A stretch of DNA of 64,000 nt from Streptomyces sp. NBC_01288 (GCF_035982055.1 NZ_CP108427.1:5703001-5767000), one strand, 5' to 3'; positions 1-8,214 are shown, counted from the first letter of the stretch. Translations and numbers: made by a program. Notes: a model not told the origin generated them from the letters alone.

Positions 1-88
1 GGTTGCGGGAGAAGAAGCAGCGCTCCGACACGAAGCGGGGGCGGAACGGGCGGGGCTGGGGGTAGTTCCGGTACCGGTTGGTTGTCAC
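1..88 (-). CDS. Start of an unidentified gene cut by the left window edge
   Basis: Reading leftward from a GTG at 86-88, 29 codons stay open to the window edge and begin MTTNRYRNYPQPRPF. Only one codon in the run does not end in G or C, which is the third-position pattern of real genes here. A GAGGAC Shine-Dalgarno-like run lies directly upstream. The visible peptide is rich in Arg, Pro and Phe and is too short to assign to a family, so I give no function. It is divergent from the sigma-factor remnant that follows. Confidence 0.4.
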   Translation of the reverse strand, partial: MTTNRYRNYPQPRPFRPRFVSERCFFSRN

Positions 89-92
89 GTCC

Positions 93-343
93 TCGGCTCG
101 TACTCGGCCCGCACCGGACACGGATCTCGTACGGCAACGGGCGGTCGCCGACGCCTTCCTCGCCGCCGTGCGCGAGGGCGACTTCGACGCGCTGGTGAAG
201 GTGTTCGCCCCGGACGTCGTCGCCCCCTCCGAGGGCGCCATGACCGCCGGCGCCGTAGCCCTGGCGACCGGCGCGACGAGCTTCGCGCACTTCGCCGCCC
301 TCGCACGGCTCGCCTCGGTGGACGGTGTCGCCGGCATCGCCTA
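93..343 (+). pseudogene. Remnant of an ECF sigma factor (SigJ/ECF41-type C-terminal domain)
   Basis: The translation APDTDLVRQRAVADAFLAA, followed by GDFDALVKVFAPDVV and LASVDGVAGIA, resembles the SnoaL-like C-terminal domain of SigJ/ECF41 sigma factors. The region 2 and region 4 DNA-binding parts are absent. The same frame has a stop at 63-65, there is no convincing ribosome site, and the 3' end runs into the acetyltransferase tail without the usual C-terminal motif. Codon use is still gene-like, so the decay is probably recent. Family recognition is from memory of the domain and the pseudogene call is inference. Confidence 0.5.
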
Positions 344-751
344 CGACAGCTCCAGCACCCCGACCGTCTCCCCCTCGCTCAGCTCTCCGTTGGGCCGGAA
401 ACCCAGCCCCAGGTAGAACTTCGCGGGGCCCAGTGGACCCTCGTGCCACGTCACGTACAGCTCCTTGCCGCCTCGGCGGCGGATCTCCGCGGCGACCGAC
501 TCCACCGCGAACCGGCCGTAGCCGCGCCCCTGTTCGTCCGCCGCGATGTTCAGCCGCCACAGACCGGAACGGATGACGGTGCCGTCCAGGTTCCAGTCGA
601 TGTCGAGGAAGGCCATGAGGAAGCCGACCGGCCGGTCCTCGTCGACGATCAGGCGGGGCCAGGCGGTGCCCTGATGGACGTAGGCCTCGGCGAGGGACTT
701 CATGACGGGGGAGACCGCGAACTCCTGGTCGGGGCGGACCCGTATGCCCAT
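341..751 (-). CDS. GNAT-family N-acetyltransferase
   Basis: Predicted soluble acetyl-CoA-dependent N-acetyltransferase of 136 residues. The acetyl-CoA pyrophosphate-binding motif EQGRGYGR is at about residues 73-80, following the beta-strand GLWRLNIAAD. The C-terminal half FYLGLGFRPNGE matches the family's usual ending. The layout resembles the spermidine-acetyltransferase-like subgroup, but the substrate cannot be read from sequence. The reading frame stays open upstream of the chosen ATG and the first strand of the fold looks short, so the true start may be further upstream. The gene is the reverse-strand neighbour downstream of the flavin reductase. Confidence 0.75.
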   Translation of the reverse strand: MGIRVRPDQEFAVSPVMKSLAEAYVHQGTAWPRLIVDEDRPVGFLMAFLDIDWNLDGTVIRSGLWRLNIAADEQGRGYGRFAVESVAAEIRRRGGKELYVTWHEGPLGPAKFYLGLGFRPNGELSEGETVGVLELS

Positions 752-873
752 GGCGGCATCGATGTTGAGCCGGGTGACTCTTCGAGGCGCGGCCCGGGAA
801 CGGCGGCGGTGATCGGCGTCATGCGTGCACGGTAAGTGGGTCGATCACCGGCGGGGCCACCGAATTGGCAGTC

Positions 874-949
874 ACCCCAACTGCCGTTACCGGCCAGGAG
901 TGCCGTCCCCCCGCCCCCCCGCTGCCTACCCCAACTGCCGGTACCGCCC
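874..949. repeat. 22-bp imperfect direct repeat copying the 3' end of the flavin reductase
   Basis: Positions 874-895 and 928-949 agree at 20 of 22 bases (ACCCCAACTGCCG followed by KTACCGSCC). The second copy encodes the last residues of the flavin reductase on the reverse strand (RYRQLG and stop). In the outer copy the same frame reads RQLG then a stop, with one extra stop created by a single change. This looks like a short duplication of the gene's tail. Confidence 0.6.
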
Positions 950-1510
950 CCGGAAGTACGACAGCGGACCCCCCTCCGCACTCCCCACCTCCGCCGTCAG
1001 CACCCGCCCGATGACCAGCGTGTGATCCCCCGCCGGGACCCGCTGTTCCGTCCGGCACTCCAGCGTGGCCAGGGCTCCCCGTACCAACGGAGCCCCGGAC
1101 GCCTCCCCGTGGACGTAGGGAATGTCGTCGAACAGCAGCCGGTCGCTGATGCGGCCCTTCATCGCGAAGCGGCCCGCGATGTGGCGTTGGCTCTCGGAGA
1201 GGACGGAGACGGCCCACAGGGGCTGTTCGTCGAGGAGGTCGTCCATGCGGGAGCCGTTGCGGAGGCTGACCAGGACCAGGGGCGGGTCCAGGGAGACCGA
1301 CATGAACGCGGTCGCCGTCATGCCGACGTCCTCGCCGACCGGGGCCTGGGGGTCGTCCGGGTCGTAGGGCTCCTCGTGCGCGGTCACCAGGACCACGCCC
1401 GCGGCCAGTCGCGCGAGGGCGGCGCGGAACTCGTCGTTGCTCACCCCCACAGCATGCCCGGAGGGAACGGTCTTGATGATCGAGGTGGTCTGCGACGCGG
1501 TGTTCAGCAC
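926..1510 (-). CDS. Flavin reductase domain protein (FMN-binding split-barrel)
   Basis: A 194-residue protein of the flavin-reductase-like (DIM6/NTAB) family. These usually bind FMN and either reduce flavin with NAD(P)H for a partner monooxygenase or act as small oxidoreductases. Visible signatures are FRAALARLAAGVVLVTA near the N terminus, GMTATAFMSVSLDPPLVLVSL in the flavin-binding core, and PLSYFRGRYRQLG at the end, all in family order. The start is not certain; a shorter version beginning at GVSNDEF is possible. No monooxygenase partner is adjacent. It is divergent from cdgB across about 300 bp of regulatory DNA. Confidence 0.8.
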   Translation of the reverse strand: MLNTASQTTSIIKTVPSGHAVGVSNDEFRAALARLAAGVVLVTAHEEPYDPDDPQAPVGEDVGMTATAFMSVSLDPPLVLVSLRNGSRMDDLLDEQPLWAVSVLSESQRHIAGRFAMKGRISDRLLFDDIPYVHGEASGAPLVRGALATLECRTEQRVPAGDHTLVIGRVLTAEVGSAEGGPLSYFRGRYRQLG

Positions 1511-1633
1511 ACTCGAAACGCTAGCCTCGTGTGTTCGCGCACCACATCGGACCTGCGGCCCACTCGGGTCCTAGGACCAATGGCCCACGCGGCGGAACAT
1601 CGTCGTGCATCATGTCCACACACCCGCACAGTT

Positions 1634-1650
1634 TGCGTTCAGTTAACGCA
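1634..1650. promoter_or_regulatory. Inverted repeat upstream of cdgB
   Basis: TGCGTT and AACGCA form a perfect 6-bp inverted repeat with a 5-base spacer, in the gap between the divergent flavin reductase and cdgB. It has the size of a dimeric regulator site. I cannot name the protein. Confidence 0.4.
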
Positions 1651-1693
1651 CAGGGAAAAAGCAGAAACTCCACTCAATTGTTCATCTTCTGCT

Positions 1694-1707
1694 GTGACTT
1701 GAGTCAC
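1694..1707. promoter_or_regulatory. Probable BldD operator upstream of cdgB
   Basis: GTGACTTGAGTCAC consists of perfect GTGACT/AGTCAC arms around TG. BldD sites are described as inverted repeats with TCAC half-sites, and cdgB is an established BldD target in S. coelicolor. The position, about 110 bases before the chosen start codon, fits transcriptional repression. The assignment to BldD is inference from motif and gene identity. Confidence 0.55.
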
Positions 1708-1815
1708 AAGGGGTAGTAATTGTTGACCCTGTGTACCGAGTGGGCAGCGCGCTGTGATTCAGTGGCGGGGAAGATGACCCTTGATTCACTGCGAGGTCTC
1801 GGGGGGAGGGCGAGT

Positions 1816-3474
1816 ATGGAGACCGAGTCGGAACCCTACGTCCGTCTTGCGACCCTGCGACAACTGCACACGGTCATGGCGGACATGAACACCGCCCGCA
1901 GCCTGGCGGACACCCTTCAGACCGTCGCCGACGGCGTCGTCAAGGGTCTCGGGTACGAGCTGGCATGCGTCAACCTCGTCCGCCCCGACGGCGACCTCGT
2001 GGTCGCCGCCTTCGCGGGCAACTCCGCCGCCGAGTCGCTCATCGCCGGCCGCGTCGGCTCACGCACTTCCTGGGAGCGCCGGCTCGGCATGGGCGAGGCC
2101 TGGGGCGACCTCCGGTTCATCCCGCACACCGAGGGCTGGGTCCTCGACGAGGACGACGTACCGCAGTGGTACACCGACGGCCCCGCACCCCGCTTCGAGG
2201 ACGAGTGGCACCCGTCCGACCGGCTCTTCGCGCCCATGTACACCCCCGGAGTCTCCGGCGGCGCGTGCGGCGAGCTGATCGGCGTCCTGTCCGTGGACCG
2301 TCCGCGCAACGGCCGGCGGCCGGGCGCGTGGGGGCGCGAGGCGCTCCAGATGTACGCGTTCCAGGCGGCCATAGCGATCAGCAACGCCCGGCTGCGCGCC
2401 AACATGCAGCGCGCCCTGGTCCGCCTGGAGCGCGAGCAACAGGCCCTGCGCGCAAGCGAGGAGAGCTTCCGGCAGGCCTTCGAGTACGCCCCCTCCGGCA
2501 TGGCGATAGCCGAGATGGGCGGCGACCAGCACGGCCGAATACTCCGGAGCAACGACGCCCTGTGCCGCCTCCTGGGCCGCCCCGCGTCCGCGATGCGCCG
2601 CTACTCCTTCTCGGACCTCGTCCACCCCGAGGACATAGGCACCCTGCTGAGAACGTCGGCGGAGGGCGGACGCGCGGAGCTCCGCCTGGGCCGTCGGGAC
2701 GGCACGTACGTCTGGGTCTCGCTCCGCAACTCCGTCGTCGCGGACGCCGCCGACGGACCGCGCTTCCTCCTCTCCCACGTCGAGGACATAGAGGACCGCA
2801 AGCGCCGCGAGCTACAGCTCGCCCACCGCGCCGCGCACGACGCGCTCACCGGCCTGCCGAACTCCGCGGAGCTGCGCACCCGCCTCTCCGCCCGCCTCTG
2901 CCAGCGCCCGCAGGCCACCCACCCCGGCGAGATCGAGTCCATCGACGCCGCGTACGGACACGCGGCCTACGACGCGAACGGCCACGGCTTCGACTTCCGC
3001 CCCGGCGCCGACCTCCTCGACGCCTACGACCACCACGTCCACACCATCGCCCCCGAGGGCGAGCGGGACGACGGCACCAAGGGGCTCGCGGTGCTCTTCT
3101 GCGACCTCGACGGCTTCAAGTCGATCAACGACCGGTTCGGGCACAACGCGGGCGACGCGGTGCTCATCGAGGTCGCGCGGCGGCTCGGCCGGGCGGTGCG
3201 CGACGGCGACACGGTGGCCCGGCTCGGCGGCGACGAGTTCGTCGTCCTGGCCGACGGGCTCGGCAAGGCCGACGCCGCCGACCTCGCCGTACGCCTGCGG
3301 AACGAGATCATCCAGCCCATCCGGGTCGACGGCCGCGGCATGCGGGTCGGGGCCAGTTTCGGTATCGGGTGGGCCCACTGCGGCATGACGGCGGACGAGG
3401 TCCTGAAGTCCGCCGACGAACGGATGTACATCGAGAAACGATCTCGTCCCAAACAGCACAGACGCGCGGGATGA
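1816..3474 (+). CDS. cdgB: Diguanylate cyclase CdgB (GAF-PAS-GGDEF)
   Basis: Makes cyclic di-GMP from two GTP, the second messenger that lets BldD repress sporulation genes in Streptomyces. The 552-residue protein has an N-terminal GAF domain (about 20-200), a PAS/PAC domain (about 225-345) and a C-terminal GGDEF domain (about 430-545). The catalytic GGDEF motif is intact at residues 471-475, and an inhibitory-site RxxD (RDGD, 462-465) sits exactly five residues before it, so product feedback is expected. No transmembrane helix is seen. The ATG at 1816 follows a strong GGGGGGAGGG ribosome site; earlier in-frame starts at 1720 and 1774 lack one. Order and sequence match S. coelicolor CdgB (SCO4281) as I recall it. 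Confidence 0.92.
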   Translation: METESEPYVRLATLRQLHTVMADMNTARSLADTLQTVADGVVKGLGYELACVNLVRPDGDLVVAAFAGNSAAESLIAGRVGSRTSWERRLGMGEAWGDLRFIPHTEGWVLDEDDVPQWYTDGPAPRFEDEWHPSDRLFAPMYTPGVSGGACGELIGVLSVDRPRNGRRPGAWGREALQMYAFQAAIAISNARLRANMQRALVRLEREQQALRASEESFRQAFEYAPSGMAIAEMGGDQHGRILRSNDALCRLLGRPASAMRRYSFSDLVHPEDIGTLLRTSAEGGRAELRLGRRDGTYVWVSLRNSVVADAADGPRFLLSHVEDIEDRKRRELQLAHRAAHDALTGLPNSAELRTRLSARLCQRPQATHPGEIESIDAAYGHAAYDANGHGFDFRPGADLLDAYDHHVHTIAPEGERDDGTKGLAVLFCDLDGFKSINDRFGHNAGDAVLIEVARRLGRAVRDGDTVARLGGDEFVVLADGLGKADAADLAVRLRNEIIQPIRVDGRGMRVGASFGIGWAHCGMTADEVLKSADERMYIEKRSRPKQHRRAG

Positions 3475-3615
3475 TCTCCAGGTCAGCGGTTTGATGCGGT
3501 CCGAGTCACCCGTTTGGACGACGCGGAGCGGGTAGGCTCGCAGTTCTCCAGACGTATCGACGACGTGTCTGAAGCTGACGTATCTGCACCCGCACCTGTT
3601 GAGGAGTACCTAGGG

Positions 3616-4590
3616 ATGACGCCCGGCAACAACGGCGCGAGCACGCCCGAGGACGACGACCCGTTCGGCTACCTGTACGAGGACGGCCAGGCCGCCGGCG
3701 CCCAGCCGCCGTCCGGCGGTGGCTACGGCTACCCGGGTTCGGTCAACCGAGTGCGCCCGGTGGGCGAGCGCCAGTACGGCGGCCAGCAGGCCGCCGCGGC
3801 CCCCACCGCCCAGTACCAGCAGCCCTACGGCCAGACGGTCCCGCAGCAGCAGCCCTACGGCGCCCAGCCCAACGCCCACTACCAGGCCCCGGAGACCTTC
3901 CCCGGCGGCCCGCCCGCGGGCCAGCAGCCCCCGTCCTACAACAACGGCGGCGGCAACGGCCGGGGCCGCGGCCCCAACACCAAGGGCCTGCTGATCGGCG
4001 CGATCGCGGTCGTCGCCGCGGTGGTCATCGGCATCAGCGTGGCGATGATGAACGGAAACGACGACAACAAGACCGGCGACCAGGCGGGTTCGACGCCGTC
4101 GGCTTCGCAGAGCGCTTCGTCGAGTCCTTCGCCGAGCACGAGCGCGTCGAGCGGGCTGGCGACCCAGACCATCGACGCGAAAGCGCTGAACCTCCAGGGC
4201 GGCGCCACCCTGGCGTCGGACGTCAAGGGTGCCGACGCCGACGGTGGTGTCTATGTGACGGGCCTGAACACCGTGGGCGCCTCGGTCAGTTGGCAGGTGA
4301 ACGGCATCCCCTCGGACGGCACCTACACGGTGTTCGCGCACTACAGCTCTACCAGCGACGACCAGCAGATGACGCTCAGCGTCAACGGTAAGAAGTTCGG
4401 CAGCCCGTTCAGCCTGAAGAACTACGCGAAGGCCGCCGACGGCGACTTCGCGAAGGGCTGGACGACGAGCTTCGCGTGGCCCTCCCTCACCAAGGGAACG
4501 AACACGCTCACCCTGTCCTGCGAGAACGGCGACAACTGCAACGTCCTCCTGGACCAGCTGTGGGTGAAACAGGGCCAGGTCAAGAAGTAG
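3616..4590 (+). CDS. Membrane-anchored protein with a C-terminal carbohydrate-binding-like domain
   Basis: A 324-residue protein with three parts: a disordered Gln/Pro/Tyr/Gly-rich cytoplasmic N terminus (repeats such as QQPYGQ and QQQPYGA), one transmembrane helix GLLIGAIAVVAAVVIGISVA near residues 123-144, then a Ser/Thr/Pro linker and an extracellular beta-rich domain. The last domain has the CBM6/CBM35-like pattern: YTVFAHYSS, MTLSVNGKK, and LDQLWVK at the end. It probably displays a glycan- or wall-binding domain outside the membrane. No catalytic motif is visible. The start follows a GAGG site; an upstream in-frame start at 3514 looks non-coding. Confidence 0.7.
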   Translation: MTPGNNGASTPEDDDPFGYLYEDGQAAGAQPPSGGGYGYPGSVNRVRPVGERQYGGQQAAAAPTAQYQQPYGQTVPQQQPYGAQPNAHYQAPETFPGGPPAGQQPPSYNNGGGNGRGRGPNTKGLLIGAIAVVAAVVIGISVAMMNGNDDNKTGDQAGSTPSASQSASSSPSPSTSASSGLATQTIDAKALNLQGGATLASDVKGADADGGVYVTGLNTVGASVSWQVNGIPSDGTYTVFAHYSSTSDDQQMTLSVNGKKFGSPFSLKNYAKAADGDFAKGWTTSFAWPSLTKGTNTLTLSCENGDNCNVLLDQLWVKQGQVKK

Positions 4591-4639
4591 CCGGGGCGCC
4601 AGGTCAGGAATGGGCCGGGGCGCATCAGGCCGCGGCGTC

Positions 4640-4676
4640 CGACGGCCGTCGGAGGGTGAGCTTCCGACGGCCGTCG
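4640..4676. terminator. Hairpin terminator downstream of the carbohydrate-binding-module gene
   Basis: Perfect 14-bp stem with arms CGACGGCCGTCGGA (4640-4653) and its complement (4663-4676), and a 9-base loop. Each arm is itself palindromic (CGACGGCCGTCG). It lies about 50 bp after the stop codon, between convergent reading directions, so it may stop transcripts from both sides. Confidence 0.6.
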
Positions 4677-4689
4677 ATCAGATGCCAGG

Positions 4690-4983
4690 CGATGACACCG
4701 CGTTGCTTGGACGCGTCCGCCTTCGACGCGGAGGATGGCTACCCAACCCGTCTTGCCACCCCAGCTCACCTTGACCCAGTCAATGCCGGAAGGGCCTCCG
4801 GACCAGCACGTGTAGGAGCCACCGCTGCTGTCCCGCGTGCACGGGGTCGTGGTGCAGGGAACCCTGGTGCCCGAGTCGGTGATCGAGTAGAGCACGGTCG
4901 ACGAGGTGCTGGCACTGCTTCGGATCTTGAAGGAGTGACCATCCGTGTCGGCGGTCGTCGGCCAAGGTTGGTTGGTCGGTTTC
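4690..4983 (-). pseudogene. Remnant of a small secreted bacterial SH3-domain protein
   Basis: On the reverse strand an open frame reads TADTDGHSFKIRSSASTSST, then VLYSITDSGTRVPC, YTCWSGGPSG, and WVKVSWGGKTGWVAILRVEG. This is the pattern of the small secreted SH3b-like proteins of Streptomyces, including the paired Cys residues. The signal peptide and any start codon are missing, and the frame simply merges into the end of the PfkB kinase gene. I read it as a 5'-truncated gene copy. A fused or frameshifted functional form is less likely. Confidence 0.5.
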
Positions 4984-5914
4984 AAGCCGCGCTGACCTCC
5001 CCCGTCACCACGACCCGCCCCAGCAGCTCCTCGTACGCCGCCCGGTCGAACTCGCCCGCCACCGGCGCCAGTACGGTCGCCGCCGACAACGCGACAGCCC
5101 GTGCCAGCCGGTCCGGCCAGGGCAGGTGTTCCACCAAGCCCGACAGCAGGCCCGCGACCGCTGAGTCGCCCGCGCCGGTCGGGTTGCCGTGGATGCGGGT
5201 CGGCGGTGTCGCGTGCCAGGTGCCTTCCGGGGTTGCTGCCAGCAGCCCCCGCGCGCCCAGTGAGGTGACCACCGTTCGGGCGCCTCGGCGTCGCGCGTCC
5301 TGGGTGGCGCGCAACGGGTCGTGGGAGCCGGTGAGTTCGGCGAGTTCGTCGGTGTTGGGCTTGACGATGTCGGGGCGGGCGGCGACTCCTCGGCGGAGGG
5401 GTTCGGCGCTGGTGTCGAGGAGGACGGGGACGCCCGCTGTTCGCGCGGTGCGGATCAGGCCGGCGTAGGCGCCCACCGGCACTCCCGGCGGGAGGCTTCC
5501 GCACAGGGCCACCGCCGAGATCCCGCCGGTCAGCAGGGACCCGTACGCCTCCTGGAACGCCGTCCACTCCGCCGAAGTGACCGTCGGGCCGGGCTCGTTG
5601 AGTTGAGTCGTGTCACCAGTCAGCTCGTCGACCACCGCTATCGTGCGGCGGGTCGCGCCGGAGACCGGGACGAGCGCGTCCAACACGCCCGGGGTGCCCG
5701 TGAGTTGGTCCTGGACGATGCGTCCGGTCGCGCCGCCCGTGAAGCCGGTGACCGTCACCTCGTGGCCCAGGGCGGCCAGGACCCGGGCCACGTTCAGGCC
5801 CTTGCCGCCCGGGCGTTCCGTCACCTCGGACACGCGGTGCGAAGCGTGCGGGTGCAACTCCCGTACGCGGTAGGTGATATCGAGAGCGGTGTTCAGCGTC
5901 ACCGTGAGGATCAC
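4982..5914 (-). CDS. PfkB-family sugar-phosphate kinase (1-phosphofructokinase-like)
   Basis: A 310-residue ribokinase/PfkB-fold kinase that phosphorylates a sugar phosphate with ATP. The N-terminal PfkB signature GGKGLNVARVLAALGHEV and the C-terminal signature NPTGAGDSAVAGLLSG (catalytic Asp in GAGDS) are both intact, and TLNTALDITY at the start is typical of the 1-phosphofructokinase/tagatose-6-phosphate kinase branch. The GTG start at 5914 follows GGGGGAGG; the frame stays open far upstream inside nagA, which I treat as accidental. It lies 116 bp downstream of nagA in the same direction, which suggests amino-sugar metabolism, but the substrate is not certain. Confidence 0.8.
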   Translation of the reverse strand: MILTVTLNTALDITYRVRELHPHASHRVSEVTERPGGKGLNVARVLAALGHEVTVTGFTGGATGRIVQDQLTGTPGVLDALVPVSGATRRTIAVVDELTGDTTQLNEPGPTVTSAEWTAFQEAYGSLLTGGISAVALCGSLPPGVPVGAYAGLIRTARTAGVPVLLDTSAEPLRRGVAARPDIVKPNTDELAELTGSHDPLRATQDARRRGARTVVTSLGARGLLAATPEGTWHATPPTRIHGNPTGAGDSAVAGLLSGLVEHLPWPDRLARAVALSAATVLAPVAGEFDRAAYEELLGRVVVTGEVSAA

Positions 5915-6030
5915 CGGCCGACCTCCCCCGAAGTATGTGTATCCGCCGTCCAGTTCGGGCCCGATCATGCCAAAGAGGCGGCGGTCCTCCCAGTCTCCCG
6001 GGACAACCGCCGCCTCAACAGCGTTACATT

Positions 6031-7242
6031 TCACCCCAGTTGGGGATCGATCACCCAAGTGCCGCGCCGCATCACGCCCTTGAGGTCGAACGCGGAGTCC
6101 AGCAGCACCAGGTCCGCGTACTTGCCGGGCTCCAGCGAGCCGATCTCGTCGTAACTCCCCAGCAACCGTGCTGGGTTGGCCGAGATCGCGGCGACCACGT
6201 CCTCGACCGGCAGTCGGTCGACCGTCACCGCGCGCTTGAAGGCCCGGTCCAGGGTGAGGGTCGAGCCCGCGATGGAACCGCCCTCCACCAGCCGTGCCAC
6301 GCCCTCGCTCACCTCGACCTCCAGCGGGCCGAGCATGTAACGCCCGTCGCCGAAGCCCGCCGCGTCCATCGCGTCCGTGATGAACGCGACCCGGTCCGCG
6401 CCCGCGTGATGGAACGCCAACTCCAGGGAAGCGGGGTGGAGATGGGTGCCGTCGTTGATCAACTCGACCGTGATCCGCTCGTCTTCGAGCAGTGCCGCGA
6501 TCGGACCGGGGTCGCGGTGACCGAGCGGCGGCATCGCGTTGAACAGGTGCGTGGCGACCGTCGCGCCCGCGTCGATCGCCTCCACCGTCTGCTCGTACGA
6601 CGCGTCGGTGTGGCCGATCGCCGCGATGACGCCGAGTTCGGCGAGGAGGCGTACGGAGTCGAGGCCGCCGGGGAGTTCGGTCGCGAGGGTGACCATCTTC
6701 GCCTGCCCGCGGGCCGCGTCGACCAGTTTGCGGACGTCCGCGGGGTCGGGGTCGCGGAGCAGGGCCTCGGAGTGGGCGCCCTTGCGGCACGGGGAGATGA
6801 ACGGGCCCTCGAAGTGGATGCCGGCGAGGTCGCCCTGTTCGGCCAGTTCGGAGAGGAGGCCGGCGCGCTGGGCGAGGAAGTCCATCTCGCCGGTGACGGT
6901 GGAGGCGACCAGGGTGGTGGTGCCGTGTTGGCGGTGGGTGTGGATGCCGTTGAGGACGTCCTCGGGGGTGCCGGAGGTGAACGAGGCGCCCCCACCGCCG
7001 TGGTTGTGGATGTCTACGAATCCCGGTACCAGGGTGAATCCGGTGACGTCGAGTACCTGGGCGTTGTCGGGGGCGGCGCCGGTGATGCGGGTGCCGTCGA
7101 TGATCACGCGGCCGTCTTTGACCGTTCCGGTGGGGAGGACCACTGCGGCGCCGGACAGGATGAGGGGCCTTGTGCCGGTTGCGGGCTGCGGGTCCGTCGT
7201 GGCTTGTCGCGCAGTTCCCCGCGCCCCTGGGTCGGCTGCCAT
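6031..7242 (-). CDS. nagA: N-acetylglucosamine-6-phosphate deacetylase
   Basis: Removes acetate from GlcNAc-6-phosphate to give glucosamine-6-phosphate, the committed step of GlcNAc use. The 403-residue protein has amidohydrolase motifs in family order: metal-binding DIHNHGGGG (His79/His81), HFEGPF, GHTDASYEQ, THLFNAMPP and the catalytic Asp in FITDAMDAAG. The ATG overlaps the nagK stop (TGATG), and the GGAGG site lies inside the end of nagK, so translation is probably coupled. The first 20 or so residues (GARGTARQA) are encoded by a copy of a dispersed non-coding repeat and are unlikely to be part of the enzyme fold. Corresponds to SCO4284 from memory. Confidence 0.93.
   Translation of the reverse strand: MAADPGARGTARQATTDPQPATGTRPLILSGAAVVLPTGTVKDGRVIIDGTRITGAAPDNAQVLDVTGFTLVPGFVDIHNHGGGGASFTSGTPEDVLNGIHTHRQHGTTTLVASTVTGEMDFLAQRAGLLSELAEQGDLAGIHFEGPFISPCRKGAHSEALLRDPDPADVRKLVDAARGQAKMVTLATELPGGLDSVRLLAELGVIAAIGHTDASYEQTVEAIDAGATVATHLFNAMPPLGHRDPGPIAALLEDERITVELINDGTHLHPASLELAFHHAGADRVAFITDAMDAAGFGDGRYMLGPLEVEVSEGVARLVEGGSIAGSTLTLDRAFKRAVTVDRLPVEDVVAAISANPARLLGSYDEIGSLEPGKYADLVLLDSAFDLKGVMRRGTWVIDPQLG
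7201..7228 (+). repeat. Dispersed repeat family A, copy 1 (inside nagA 5' end)
   Basis: GGCTTGTCGCGCAGTTCCCC continuing GCGCCCCT. It matches the copies near 15.0, 31.1 and 62.3 kb with one mismatch. It falls within the first codons of nagA on the other strand. Confidence 0.75.
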
Positions 7243-8186
7243 CAGGTGGTTACCTCCGTACGGTCGGTGAGATTGAGGAGGTCCCAGGCCAGGAGGCCTG
7301 CACCTAGACATCCGGCTGTGTCCCCGAGGGCCGCCGGGACGATGGACGGCAGCTTCTGGAAGGTGATCCGGGACCGGACCGCCTCCCGCAGCGGTGTGAA
7401 CAACGTTTCCCCCGCCTCCGCCAGGCCGCCACCGATGATGATCGTGCGGGGGTCCAGGAGGGTGAGGGCGGTGACGAGGCCGTCGGCGAGGGCGTCCACG
7501 GCTTCCTGCCAGACTTTCTCCGCGCGCGGGTCACCGGCGGCGACCGCCTTCGCGCAGTCCGCCGCGTCCGCCCCGGGGTCGCCGGAGACGGCCGCCCACG
7601 CCTCGGTCACCGCCGCCGCGGACGCGTACCGCTCCAGGCAGCCGATCTGGCCGCAGGGGCACGGCGTACCGCCCGGGCGTACGACGATGTGGCCGATCTC
7701 GCCCGCGAAGCCGTGCGCGCCCGCCTCCACCCGGCCGTCGATGCCGATCGCGCCCGCTATACCGGTGCCGAGCGGGACGAACAGGAAGCGGTCGGCACCC
7801 TTGCCCGCGCCGATACGGCCCTCGGCTAGGCCGCCGGTGCGGACGTCGTGGCCCAGGGCGACCGGGACGCCCCCGAGGCGGGCGGCCAGCAGATCGCGCA
7901 GGGGTACGTCGCGCCAGCCGAGGTTGGCCGAGTAGGCGGCGATGCCCCGCTCGGCGTCGACGATGCCGGGGACGGCGACGCCGGCCGCCGCCGCGGGCTC
8001 GCCGTGGTGCTCCTCGCCGTACGCGCGCAGCTCGGCGGCGAAGCCGAGGATGTGCTCGACGACCGCGTCCGGACCGCGCTCACGGCCGGTCGCCCGGCGG
8101 GCCCGGTGGAGCAGCTCGCCCTCCGCCCCGACCAGGGCGGCCTTCATCCCGGTGCCGCCCACGTCGAGGGCGATGACATGTCTCAC
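7242..8186 (-). CDS. nagK: ROK-family N-acetylglucosamine kinase
   Basis: Predicted to phosphorylate cytosolic N-acetylglucosamine to GlcNAc-6-phosphate for NagA. The 314-residue protein has the ATP-binding DVGGTGMKAAL at residues 8-18, the ROK signature region LGTGIAGAIGIDG, a catalytic EIGHIVV histidine segment and the zinc-binding CPCGQIGCLE motif. That zinc motif is intact and typical of sugar-kinase rather than repressor ROK proteins; there is no N-terminal HTH domain. It is first in a nagK-nagA operon behind DasR-like boxes. The SCO4285 orthologue is called nagK. Glucokinase-like activity on other hexoses cannot be excluded. Confidence 0.85.
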   Translation of the reverse strand: MRHVIALDVGGTGMKAALVGAEGELLHRARRATGRERGPDAVVEHILGFAAELRAYGEEHHGEPAAAAGVAVPGIVDAERGIAAYSANLGWRDVPLRDLLAARLGGVPVALGHDVRTGGLAEGRIGAGKGADRFLFVPLGTGIAGAIGIDGRVEAGAHGFAGEIGHIVVRPGGTPCPCGQIGCLERYASAAAVTEAWAAVSGDPGADAADCAKAVAAGDPRAEKVWQEAVDALADGLVTALTLLDPRTIIIGGGLAEAGETLFTPLREAVRSRITFQKLPSIVPAALGDTAGCLGAGLLAWDLLNLTDRTEVTT

Positions 8187-8214
8187 GGGGGACAGTGTGG
8201 CCCGTACACCCGCG

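Noticed and set aside
78..416. An intact 112-residue protein at the sigma-factor remnant
   Set aside because: Its C terminus runs antisense into the acetyltransferase and lacks any matching family end; the frame has a stop just upstream and no ribosome site.
4982..6790. A 602-residue reading of the PfkB kinase
   Set aside because: The part upstream of 5914 lies antisense-frame within nagA, is Arg/Gly-rich, and the family start is at the GTG with its own ribosome site.
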